10,840 bases of DNA, from NCBI GenBank assembly GCA_005879205.1, contig VBLD01000223.1, forward strand, positions 1 through 10,840, written 5' to 3'. The DNA comes from Deltaproteobacteria bacterium (GTDB lineage: Bacteria; Desulfobacterota; Binatia; DP-6). Below, in pieces: positions 1 to 6,296 of this stretch. The first letter of the stretch is position 1, and the number at the start of each line of letters is the position of its first letter. The position numbers and the translations under genes are program-made. The notes under the pieces were generated by a model. That model was not told the origin of the DNA. It made no database searches and worked only from the letters and a program-made list of their open reading frames with translations.

Positions 1-63
1 CGGCCCGGCTGCTGCCAGCCCCGCGGCGAGGGCCAGGGCCGCCGTCGCGATCGCCGTCCTCAC
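1..63 (-). CDS. Start of a secreted protein, signal peptide only (truncated by window edge)
   Basis: Reading leftward from GTG at 63-61, 21 codons stay open to the window edge. They encode an Arg followed by an Ala/Leu-rich hydrophobic stretch (AIATAALALAAGLAAAG), which looks like the n- and h-regions of a Sec signal peptide. An AAAGGA-like Shine-Dalgarno sequence sits 3-4 nt upstream, closer than usual. The mature protein lies outside the window, so its function is unknown. The gene diverges from the SnoaL-like gene, sharing the 64-161 spacer with it. Confidence 0.55.
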   Translation of the reverse strand, partial: MRTAIATAALALAAGLAAAGP

Positions 64-94
64 CGTTCCTTTGGACGGCCGCGGGGGCCCGGTC

Positions 95-124
95 CTTCAA
101 GCCGCCGTCAAGGAAAATACGATC
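95..124 (+). promoter_or_regulatory. Weak sigma-70-like promoter candidate in the 64-161 divergent spacer
   Basis: In an otherwise GC-rich spacer there is an A/T-richer run (AGGAAAATACGAT, 111-123 onward). TACGAT at 119-124 matches 4 of 6 bases of a -10 box. TTCAAG at 96-101 is a poor -35 at 17-nt spacing. It would start a transcript about 30 nt before the ATG at 162. This is only suggestive. I see no terminator or strong dyad in 64-161. Confidence 0.22.
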
Positions 125-161
125 TCGCCCTGCCTCGCCGCGGGTGCTACACGAGGGCGCG

Positions 162-555
162 ATGCCGGAGACCCTCCGTGCCCGACGCGAGGCGGTGGTA
201 CGCGAGCACATGGAGTCCGAGAACCGCCACGAGTTCGACGTCACGCTCCGGACGTTCGCCCACCCGCGCTACGAGCTGATCGCCACCGGCGAGGTGTACG
301 ACGGGGAAGAGGGCGTTCCCCGATCAGCGGAACGAGATCCGCGCCATGCACCACGCCGACGACGCGGTCGTCGTCGAGTTCGATCTCCTGGGCACGCACC
401 GCGGCCCGCTCCGGGGCATCGCGCCGACGGGCCGCGCCTTCACGTGCCGCATGGTCGCGCTCTTCCTCTTCGCGGGAGACCGGATCGTCTGCGAGCGGGT
501 CTACTTCGACTCCGCGACGATCCTCGCCCAGCTCGGAATCATCCCGAACCGCTGA
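162..555 (+). pseudogene. SnoaL-like / NTF2-fold ester cyclase family protein, frame broken
   Basis: Small cone-shaped NTF2-fold proteins of this family act as polyketide or ester cyclases, or as uncharacterised hydrolase-like enzymes. The N-terminal part starts at ATG 162, with GAGG 5 nt upstream, and carries ENRHEFDVTLRTFAHPRYEL and VYDGEEG. It runs out of frame near 312. The rest of the fold continues in the frame +1 relative to it: AFPDQRNEI, then HHADDAVVVEFDLLGTHRG, PTGRAFTCRM and CERVYFDSATILAQLG, ending at TGA 553-555. From memory of the family, roughly ten residues (including a conserved aromatic pair) normally lie between GEEG and AFPDQ. The break therefore looks like a loss of about 26-29 nt rather than a single-base slip. 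Both halves are otherwise well preserved, so the lesion is recent or an assembly error. The 3' end overlaps the convergent DUF2236 gene by 17 nt. Confidence 0.7.
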
Positions 556-1435
556 CGCGCGCCCGACGCCGGCGGGCCGCCCGCCGCGCGTGCGGCATGA
601 GGCGCACGCAGGGCGGCACGAGGGGCAGCGCGGCGCGGGTCGCGGCGGCGAGCACGTCGAGGATCCGTTCCTGCCGTGCGCTCCACGGCAGGCGGTAGCG
701 CTCGCGCAGCGCGGGTGGCAGCAGGCCGACGGCGAGGAAGCCGCCGGCGCGAAATACCGGAGCGAGGACCAGCGGGACCGGCGGCCGGAGGATCGACGCG
801 GCGACGTCGCGCGCGGCCGCGCCGACCGCCAGGACGTCGCCCCGGACCATCTCGTCGACGTAGGCGTCGAAGCGCTCGCGCGTCGGCGGGATGAGCGGTT
901 CGGGGATGGCGAACAGGCGGGCGCCGGCCTTCGATTCCTCGTAGTAGGCGGCGCGCTCCGCGGCGGTGAGCGGGCGCACGAAGCGCTCGTAGACCAGCGG
1001 CGCCGTGTCGACGAGCGTCGCGTAGACCCAGAAGAGCAGACCCGGATCGCTCGCGTCGTAGGGCGTGCCGCGCGCGAACGGCCCGGCGTCCGCCTCGAGG
1101 ACGCCGCGCACGCGGGCGTGCACACGCTCGATCGTGCGCACGGCCTCGATCGCCCGCGCTCCATCGGCGAAGACGAGCGTCAGCATGAGATCGAGGGTGC
1201 GCCACAGGCGCTCGAGCGGTTGCTGGCGGAACCGGCTGTGCGACGCCACGCCCGCCGCGACCAGCGGGTGCGCGATCTGCAGGAGCAGCGCCCGCCCGCC
1301 GCCGAGGAGTATGGCGGCCTCCCGGTTGACGCGCCAGGTGACGCTCGTCGGGTCGAAGAGGCTCTCGGCGGGATCTGCCCCGGCGCGCGCCGCGCGCAGC
1401 CGATCGAGGTCCTCGGGTGACAGGTGGGCCGCCAC
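539..1435 (-). CDS. DUF2236 family protein (MpaB / latex-clearing-protein-like oxygenase)
   Basis: 298 residues from GTG at 1435 to TGA at 541-539. The family (Pfam DUF2236) includes fungal MpaB and the heme b rubber oxygenase Lcp. Most bacterial members have no known substrate, and an oxidative role is inferred. Recognisable blocks are FDPTSVTWRVNREAAILLGG (27-46), LLQIAHPLVAAGVASHSRF (51-69), ERLWRTLDLML (75-85), RVHARVRGV (104-112) and FWVYATLVDTAPLVYERFV from 135. His56, His66 and His106 are conserved-type histidines. By eye, R76-x2-R79-T80 and then H106 fall in the order of Lcp R164/K167/T168 and H198, so heme binding is plausible but untested. There is no signal peptide. The C-terminus is Arg-rich (HARRAARRRRARV). 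The start has no clear Shine-Dalgarno sequence. It lies 69 nt downstream of the giant Cys-rich locus on the same strand, but probably has an unrelated role. Confidence 0.85.
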   Translation of the reverse strand: MAAHLSPEDLDRLRAARAGADPAESLFDPTSVTWRVNREAAILLGGGRALLLQIAHPLVAAGVASHSRFRQQPLERLWRTLDLMLTLVFADGARAIEAVRTIERVHARVRGVLEADAGPFARGTPYDASDPGLLFWVYATLVDTAPLVYERFVRPLTAAERAAYYEESKAGARLFAIPEPLIPPTRERFDAYVDEMVRGDVLAVGAAARDVAASILRPPVPLVLAPVFRAGGFLAVGLLPPALRERYRLPWSARQERILDVLAAATRAALPLVPPCVRLMPHARRAARRRRARVSGSG

Positions 1436-1504
1436 GTCGCCGATAGTAGCGCGCCCCGCCCGTCGAGCGCTCGCGCGGCGAAGCGCGGCGCCGACCCGAC
1501 CGGC

Positions 1505-2713
1505 TCAGCGACAGCTGCCCGTCGAGTCCACGATCGGGCCCTGGTCGACGCAGGCGTGTCCGGGGCTCTGGTCGTGCGGGACACAGACCTTCGCCGTGCC
1601 CTGGCAGTGCCCACCCCGCCCATCGTCGCCGGTGAAGCTCACGTAGTAGACCCGGCCGTCCAGGTTCCCCGAGCGCTCCGCGCGCACCTGGACCGAGCTC
1701 CCCTTGCCGACGCCCGAGGCGTCGGGACAGGTGTCGCCGTCGCCGAGGCCGTTCCGCGGCTCGTCCTGGTGAACGCTGGTGACCACCACCTTCACGGGGT
1801 CTCCTTCGGGATCGGTCACGCCGCGGACCGCCACGGTGACGTACTTGTGGTTCGGCGGCCAGAGCTCGGCCGGATTGATCCAGGCGTGGCTGCAGTCGGG
1901 CGGGTAGTCGCATCGCCCCTTCGAGCAGCCCCCGCCGTTGCCGCACGGGGTACCGTCGGGCGCGAGCGTCATCGTGCAGGCCCCGGTCCGCGTGTTGCAC
2001 GTCGAGACGTGACAGTCGTCCGGCGGCGTGCAGGTCACCGGGGTGCCGGTGCAGACGCCTGCCTGGCAGACCTCGTCCCGCGTGCACGCCGCGCCGTCGT
2101 TGCAGGTCGTTCCGTCGGCCTTGGCCGGATTGGAACACGCACCCGTCGTGGGGTCACACATCCCCGCGTCGTGACACTGATCCTGCGCGCTGCACCGCAC
2201 GGCGTTCCCGCCGGCACAGACACCTGCCTGACAGGTATCGGTGCGCGTGCAGGCGTTGCCGTCGTTGCACGGCGTGCCGTCCGGACTCGTCCGATCGGAG
2301 GGACAATCGTTCGACGTGCCATCGCAGCGCTCCGCGGCGTCGCACTGCCACGCCGCGGGCCGGCACACGTCGGTCCTCTTGGCATCGGCAGGGCACGCGG
2401 CGCCCGACCCGGTGCAGAGCTCGGGGACGTCGCAGACACCGGCCGCATCGCGGCACGTGACCGTCGCGGGCTGGAAGGCGTCGGCCGGACAGTCGTCGTG
2501 CGAGCCGTCGCAGCTCTCGGCGACGTCGCAGGGGCCCGCCGCCGGCCGGCAGACACCCGTCTTCTTCACGTCCGCGGGGCAGGCGGCGTCGGAGCCGCTG
2601 CACGACTCGGCCACGTCGCAGACCCCCGCCGCGGCACGACACTCGATGCCGGCGGCCTTGAATCCGTCTGCCGGGCAGGTGTCGTGCGTCCCGTCGCAGC
2701 TCTCGGCGACGTC
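1505..2713 (-). pseudogene. C-terminal part of the giant Cys-rich vWA protein, displaced by frameshift
   Basis: About 400 codons without a stop, in the -1 frame relative to the 5' part, entered at the repeat-unit break near 2710. They contain the rest of unit 23 and units 24-27. Two modules of the DGTPCNDGNACT...CQAGVC type follow (about 2045-2280). Next is a CGNGGGC / CDYPPDC stretch. The C-terminal domain (about 1505-1900) carries ELWPPNHKYV, DPEGDPVKVVV, GDGDTCPDA and CVPHDQ. The LWPPNHK domain recurs, as I recall, at the ends of secreted bacterial proteins and looks Ig-like. No start codon with a good ribosome site marks an independent gene. The piece keeps its cysteine pattern and open frame through to TGA 1507-1505, so it was under selection until recently, or the break is an assembly error. 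I see no poly-A slippery heptamer that would support programmed -1 frameshifting at the junction. Confidence 0.75.
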
Positions 2714-4752
2714 TTCTTCACGTCCGCCGGGCAGGCGGCATCGGAGCCGGTACAGGACTCCGCCGCGTCGCATGCGCCGGCGGCCGCACGGCACTCGGTC
2801 CCCGACGCCTTGAAGCCGTCGGCCGGGCACACGTCGTCCACCCCGTCGCAGCTCTCCGCCACGTCGCACGAGCCCGCCGCCGGGCGGCAGACGCTCGTCT
2901 TCTTCACGTCGGCCGGGCAGGCCACGTCGGACCCCGTGCAGGACTCGGCCGCGTCGCACGGGCCGGCGGCCGCACGACACTCGGTGCCTGCGGCCTTGAG
3001 CCCATCGGCCGGACAGGAGTCGTGCGTCCCGTCGCAGCTCTCGACGACGTCGCACGGCCCCGCCGCCGGGCGGCAGACGCCGGTCTTCTTCGCATCCGCG
3101 GGGCAGGCCGCGTCGGAGCCGGTGCAGCTCTCGGCGACGTCGCAGACGCCTGCCGCCGTGCGACACTCGGTGCCCGCGGCCTTGAAGCCGTCCGCCGGGC
3201 ACGTGTCGTGCGTCCCGTCGCAGCTCTCGGCGACGTCGCACGCCCCCGCCGCCGGGCGGCAGACGTCGGTCTTCTTCAGGTCCGCGGGGCAGGCAGCGGA
3301 CGAGCCGGTGCAGGACTCGGCGGCATCGCAGACGCCGGCGGCCGCGCGACACTCGGTCCCGGCGGCCTTGAAGCCGTCGGCCGGGCACGTGTCGTGGGTG
3401 CCGTCGCAGCGCTCGTCGGCATCACAGGGGCCCGCCGCCGCGCGGCAGACGTCGGTCTTCTTCTCGTCCGCGGCGCAGGCGGCGGCGGAGCCGGTGCAGG
3501 TCTCGGCGACGTCGCACGGCCCGGCGGCGGCGCGACATTCGATCCCCGCCGTCTTGAACGCATCGACCGGACACGCGTCGTGCGTTCCGTCGCAGCTCTC
3601 GGCGACGTCGCACGGACCCGCCGCGGGACGGCAGACGTCGCCGTTCTTCTTCACGTCGGCGGGGCAGGAGATGTCGGTGCCGTTGCACGTCTCGGCGACG
3701 TCGCAGGACCCCGCGGCGGCGCGGCAGACCGCGCCGGCGGGCTTGATGCCGTCGGCGGGACACGTGTCGTGCGTGCCGTCGCACCGCTCCTCGGCGTCGC
3801 ACGGAGCGACCGCGGCGCGGCAGACGTCGGTCTTCTTGGCATCGGCCGGGCAGGCGGCGCTGGAACCGGTGCACAGCTCCGGGGCGTCGCAGACACCGGC
3901 CGCCGCCCGACACACCGTGGCGGCCGCCTTGAAGCCGTCGACGGGGCACGTGTCGTGCGTCCCGTCGCAGCTCTCGGCCACGTCGCACGGGCCCGCCGCC
4001 AGGCGGCAGACACCGGTCCGCTTGGCGTCGGCCGGACAGGCGGCACCGGACCCGGTGCAGAGCTCGGCCGCGTCGCACTGGCCTGCGGACGGGCGGCAGG
4101 TGGCGGTCGCCGGCTGGAAGCCGTCCGCCGGACAGTCGCTGTGCGTCCCGTCGCAGCTCTCGGCCACGTCGCACGAGCCCGCCGAGGGACGGCAGACGCC
4201 GGTCTTCTTTTTGTCGGCGGGACACGCGGCCCCCGACCCGGTGCAGACCTCCGCCAGGTCGCAGGCGCCCGCCGACGCGCGACACTCGGTGCCGGCGGTC
4301 TTGAAGCCGTCCGCCGGACACGTGTCGTGGCTTCCGTCGCAGCGCTCCTCGGCGTCGCACGCGCCCGCGGCCGGACGGCAGACGTCGGTCTTCTTCACGT
4401 CCGCCGGGCAGGCGGCGGACGAGCCGGTGCACGACTCGACGGCGTCACAGACGCCCGCCGCCGCGCGACATACGGTGCCCGCCGTCTGGAACCCGTCCGC
4501 CGGGCAGTCGTCGTGCGTCCCGTCGCACGTCTCCGCGACGTCGCACGCCCCGGACGCGGGACGGCAGACGCTCGTCCGCTTCGCATCGGCAGGACAGGCG
4601 GCGTCGTGCCCGGTGCAGAGCTCGGCGGCGTCGCAGGCGCCGGCCGCGGGGCGGCACTCGAACGTCGCCGGCTTGAGGGCGTCGACGGGGCACTGGGCGC
4701 TCGTGCCGGTGCAGAACTCCGCCGCGTCGCACGGACCGGCCGCGGCCCGACA
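2270..4752 (-). repeat. Coding tandem array: 27 Cys-rich units in 62-residue (186-bp) pairs
   Basis: Two unit types alternate. Type A (32 residues) runs C-x6-C-x5-C-x6-C-x11, with a core like CDVAESCDGTHDTC and a linker like PADGFKAAGTE. Type B (30 residues) runs C-x6-C-x5-C-x6-C-x9, with a core like CDAAESCTGSSAAC and a linker like PADVKKTDV. I count 14 A-length and 13 B-length units; one B unit (number 12, ending KKNGDV) is a residue longer. That sums to 839 residues or 2517 nt, and the array spans 2483 nt, exactly 34 nt short. The shortfall lies entirely in unit 23, which lacks its first two cysteines. Apart from that unit, each has four cysteines. The first and last units are the most divergent, as expected at the ends of a tandem array. 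Confidence 0.9.
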
Positions 4753-5697
4753 CACCGTGGTGGCCGGCTCGAACTTGCAGGTGGACGAGCAGCAGTCGCC
4801 GTTCAGCTGGTTGCCGTCGTCGCAGTCCTCGCCTGGATCGATCACGCCGTTGCCGCAGCACGCACCCGCGATCGCCGCGTCGACGATCCCGTTTATGGTG
4901 CCGTTCAGGTGCATCATGTCGTCGTCGCGGATGCTGCCCTCGGTGCCGCCCATGCCGGCGATGACGGCCGAGTAACGATCGAAGAGCGTCGGATCGGCGA
5001 GCCGGTCGCTGCAAGGCGCCGGGTTGTCGAGGGTGGGACGCAGCGGGCAGAGGATGCCGTCGACCAGGGCGCGCTGCGCGCCCGGCCGCAGGATGTCGTA
5101 GTCGCTGAAGTAGCCGATCCAGCTCGGGACGCTGTTGTCGGGCTCGGCGGGCGGCGCCTCCGCGTCGGTCGACTGCTCGCCGCTGTCGGTCATGAAGATG
5201 ATCGCGAGCTGCGCGTCGGGACGGAGCGTGCAGTCACCGCCCGGCACCGGCTCGCAGCCCGTGCCCGCCGTCAGCCGGTCGATCGCCACGCGCGCACTGT
5301 TGAAGCCGCGCTCGGAGCCGTCGCCGCAGGTCCCCGCCTTGACGTAGGCGCACTGCGGGGTGCCGTTGCGGAAGACGTCGATGTCGGTCGTGAACGGACA
5401 GAGGCGGCGCCGGCCGGGGCCCGGCGCGCCGGCACACGTGTCGGTGGCCGTGGGCGCCAGGTGCAGGTCCGTGTAGGCAACGGCCATGCGCCAGTCGATC
5501 GTGCAGCGCGCGTTCGCCAGCTGGGCGGCTATGTCGTCGGCTGCGGCGGAGAGCACGGCCTGCTCCCCCGCCATCGATGGGGAGTTGTCGATGACCCAGA
5601 GAAAATCCACCTTGGCGGCACGACCCTCCCGGGCGCCGGCCCCCACGACGCAAAGCATCGCGCACAGAACGAGGAGATTCACCCTGAGCTTGCTCAT
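2566..5697 (-). CDS. Giant secreted vWA protein with disintegrin-like Cys-rich repeats (5' frame of a split gene)
   Basis: Start ATG at 5697, with GGAG 7 nt upstream. Residues 1-27 form a signal peptide (KLR, then NLLVLCAMLCVVGAGA). A vWA domain covers about 30-275. Its MIDAS signature DNSPSM puts D37, S39 and S41 in the D-x-S-x-S pattern, with further acidic sites at T76-D77 and in FMTDSGEQ (D171). GNGVIDPGEDCDDGN (282-296) is a DUF4215/Myxococcus Cys-rich module. From C316 onward come 22 tandem Cys-rich units of 30 or 32 residues. The frame breaks after residue about 995; the last 48 residues (SPRAATGRTT onward) are out-of-frame sequence. If the frame were restored, the protein would run to 1505 and have 1408 residues. 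It is probably exported and disulfide-rich, acting in adhesion or ligand binding through the metal-dependent vWA face; the ligand is unknown. A full-consensus sigma-54 promoter precedes it. Confidence 0.8.
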   Translation of the reverse strand: MSKLRVNLLVLCAMLCVVGAGAREGRAAKVDFLWVIDNSPSMAGEQAVLSAAADDIAAQLANARCTIDWRMAVAYTDLHLAPTATDTCAGAPGPGRRRLCPFTTDIDVFRNGTPQCAYVKAGTCGDGSERGFNSARVAIDRLTAGTGCEPVPGGDCTLRPDAQLAIIFMTDSGEQSTDAEAPPAEPDNSVPSWIGYFSDYDILRPGAQRALVDGILCPLRPTLDNPAPCSDRLADPTLFDRYSAVIAGMGGTEGSIRDDDMMHLNGTINGIVDAAIAGACCGNGVIDPGEDCDDGNQLNGDCCSSTCKFEPATTVCRAAAGPCDAAEFCTGTSAQCPVDALKPATFECRPAAGACDAAELCTGHDAACPADAKRTSVCRPASGACDVAETCDGTHDDCPADGFQTAGTVCRAAAGVCDAVESCTGSSAACPADVKKTDVCRPAAGACDAEERCDGSHDTCPADGFKTAGTECRASAGACDLAEVCTGSGAACPADKKKTGVCRPSAGSCDVAESCDGTHSDCPADGFQPATATCRPSAGQCDAAELCTGSGAACPADAKRTGVCRLAAGPCDVAESCDGTHDTCPVDGFKAAATVCRAAAGVCDAPELCTGSSAACPADAKKTDVCRAAVAPCDAEERCDGTHDTCPADGIKPAGAVCRAAAGSCDVAETCNGTDISCPADVKKNGDVCRPAAGPCDVAESCDGTHDACPVDAFKTAGIECRAAAGPCDVAETCTGSAAACAADEKKTDVCRAAAGPCDADERCDGTHDTCPADGFKAAGTECRAAAGVCDAAESCTGSSAACPADLKKTDVCRPAAGACDVAESCDGTHDTCPADGFKAAGTECRTAAGVCDVAESCTGSDAACPADAKKTGVCRPAAGPCDVVESCDGTHDSCPADGLKAAGTECRAAAGPCDAAESCTGSDVACPADVKKTSVCRPAAGSCDVAESCDGVDDVCPADGFKASGTECRAAAGACDAAESCTGSDAACPADVKKTSPRAATGRTTPARQTDSRPPASSVVPRRGSATWPSRAAAPTPPAPRT
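2705..2716 (-). other. Frame-breaking 34-bp deletion junction inside repeat unit 23
   Basis: On the minus strand, the Lys-Lys-Thr codons that end unit 22 are joined directly to Asp-Val-Ala-Glu-Ser-Cys of unit 23. Every other A unit has CRPAAGxC or a close variant between these points, plus the preceding S/D/G-V dipeptide. Compared with the neighbouring unit at about 3227-3280, exactly 34 nt are absent. If the ancestral unit used ACG-TCG for Thr-Ser, a 6-bp direct repeat ACGTCG would flank the lost segment, which is typical of replication slippage. The ancestral codons cannot be known from this window. Confidence 0.8.
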
Positions 5698-5704
5698 TTA
5701 CTAT

Positions 5705-5708
5705 CTCC
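5705..5708 (-). promoter_or_regulatory. Ribosome binding site of the giant vWA gene
   Basis: GGAG on the minus strand, separated from the ATG at 5697-5695 by 7 nt (ATAGTAA). Good spacing and the immediate signal peptide fix this start. Confidence 0.75.
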
Positions 5709-5752
5709 GTTGTTTGACGCACGCATGGGCGCAGCGATTTCCAAGGCGTACG

Positions 5753-5768
5753 AGCAAGCAGGGTGCCA
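5753..5768 (-). promoter_or_regulatory. Sigma-54 (RpoN) promoter of the giant Cys-rich vWA gene
   Basis: The minus strand reads TGGCAC-CCTGC-TTGCT. This matches every position of the recalled sigma-54 consensus TGGCAC-N5-TTGC(A/T), with the GG and GC elements 10 nt apart. The predicted start of transcription is near 5742, giving a leader of about 45 nt before the ATG at 5697 that includes the GGAG ribosome site. The site is intergenic and correctly oriented. A by-eye check of the other TTGC/GCAA occurrences in the window found no second full match. Sigma-54 promoters need an AAA+ activator; one is encoded at 9785-10840. Confidence 0.75.
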
Positions 5769-5825
5769 CGGAAGAGTTGGCGGCACGATCGGGTGCGGCC
5801 TCCCGACGAAGCCCGCGGAGCGCAC

Positions 5826-5845
5826 GCAGGCCACCATGGGCCTGC
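5826..5845. promoter_or_regulatory. Dyad upstream of the sigma-54 promoter (candidate activator site)
   Basis: GCAGGCC (5826-5832) and GGCCTGC (5839-5845) are perfect inverted 7-bp arms around a 6-nt centre. The centre lies about 94 bp upstream of the predicted sigma-54 start, within the usual range for enhancer-binding protein sites. In such GC-rich DNA a 7-bp dyad can also occur by chance. Confidence 0.3.
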
Positions 5846-5874
5846 ACCCAGCGGGTGGCGCGTCGCGTGCCACG

Positions 5875-5901
5875 GCGTCCGCGCGGCAAGCGCGCGGACG
5901 C
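5875..5901 (-). terminator. 11-bp perfect hairpin just after the 100-residue gene (terminator or activator site)
   Basis: GCGTCCGCGCG (5875-5885) pairs perfectly with CGCGCGGACGC (5891-5901) around a 5-nt loop. It begins 7 nt past the stop of the minus-strand gene at 5909, where a terminator would be expected. No T-run follows on the minus strand, so it is not a canonical intrinsic terminator. It also lies about 146 bp upstream of the sigma-54 start, so it could instead be an upstream activator site. Confidence 0.4.
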
Positions 5902-5908
5902 GAACCGC

Positions 5909-6211
5909 TCAGTCGCCGGCTTGCTTCACGCGGCGGCGGTGGAAGACGCCCGCGTCCGCCAGGCAGCGGTCCAGCGCGTCCTCGGGCGACGCCGCGCTGC
6001 CGATCGGCTGGAAGCCCCGCGGATCGTCGCGATCGATGCCGAGCGCAAAGTAGCGCTCGCTCCCCGCACCCTTGAGCGACTCGTAGATTTTGACTTCGTA
6101 GCTGACGCGCGCCACGGTCCCGAAGTCGAGCACCACGTGGCATTCGCCGATCACGACCGCCGCCTCGGTCATGTGCTCGGTGAATCGGATCCGGCTCCAG
6201 TCGATCACCAT
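5909..6211 (-). CDS. Hypothetical protein, 100 residues, unrecognised family
   Basis: Chosen start is ATG at 6211-6209, after which the sequence becomes protein-like: MVIDWSRIRF, VVIGECHVVLDFGTVARVSY, VKIYESLKG, RYFALGIDRDDPRGFQPI, SPEDALDRCLADAGVF and a basic HRRRVKQAG tail. Upstream in-frame sequence to 6391 is low-complexity and overlaps the galactokinase, so it was excluded. There is no signal peptide, membrane segment or motif I can name. It looks like a small alpha/beta cytosolic protein with two cysteines. No strong Shine-Dalgarno sequence is visible (CACGGGC is weak). It diverges from the galactokinase gene and lies upstream of the sigma-54 promoter, with a strong hairpin just after its stop, so it is probably a separate transcript from the vWA gene. 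Confidence 0.6.
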   Translation of the reverse strand: MVIDWSRIRFTEHMTEAAVVIGECHVVLDFGTVARVSYEVKIYESLKGAGSERYFALGIDRDDPRGFQPIGSAASPEDALDRCLADAGVFHRRRVKQAGD

Positions 6212-6296
6212 GATGCCCGTGTGCCATGCACCGCCAGCCGCCCGCAACCCGCCGGCATGCGACGTTCCGGGCCGCGTGCTATTGAGGCGGCCCCCG

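Noticed and set aside
2690..2730. Programmed -1 ribosomal frameshift to join the two parts of the giant gene
   Set aside because: The shift direction would be right, but no A-AAA-AAG-like heptamer or clear downstream structure is present, and a missing 34-nt segment explains the break fully.
2270..4752. Regularly spaced repeats that could suggest a CRISPR array or non-coding satellite
   Set aside because: The 186-bp period is codon-phased, substitutions respect the cysteine pattern, there is no short identical repeat with unique spacers, and the array lies inside a signal-peptide-bearing frame.
1424..4975. A 1183-codon plus-strand open frame with its own 62-residue periodicity (SAGQAA..PVQ..SAASH patterns)
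   Set aside because: It is antisense to the signal-peptide/vWA/Cys-repeat gene. Its regularity is inherited from the 186-bp repeat and GC-rich codon bias. It changes register at the 34-bp deletion and resembles no protein family I know.
5867..5875. A second TGGCAC-like -24 element (GTGCCACGG direct repeat of 5763-5771)
   Set aside because: The -12 position reads GCGC rather than TTGC, so it is not a full sigma-54 site; probably chance.
3022..6075. A 1017-codon plus-strand open frame running through the repeats and the upstream region
   Set aside because: Arg/Ala/Gly-rich shadow translation. It crosses the vWA domain, the sigma-54 promoter and part of another gene in antisense, with no plausible start context.
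5694..6227. A 177-codon minus-strand frame starting MAHGHHGD that covers the 100-residue gene and the sigma-54 region
   Set aside because: The composition is Arg/Pro-rich shadow sequence. The alternative frame from 6211 has far more protein-like content.
6171..6296. Longer N-terminus for the galactokinase (ATG 6171, 6210 or 6213)
   Set aside because: The extra residues (CHAPPAARNPPACDVPG) do not resemble kinase sequence and would overlap the divergent gene; GTG 6297 has GAGG at good spacing.
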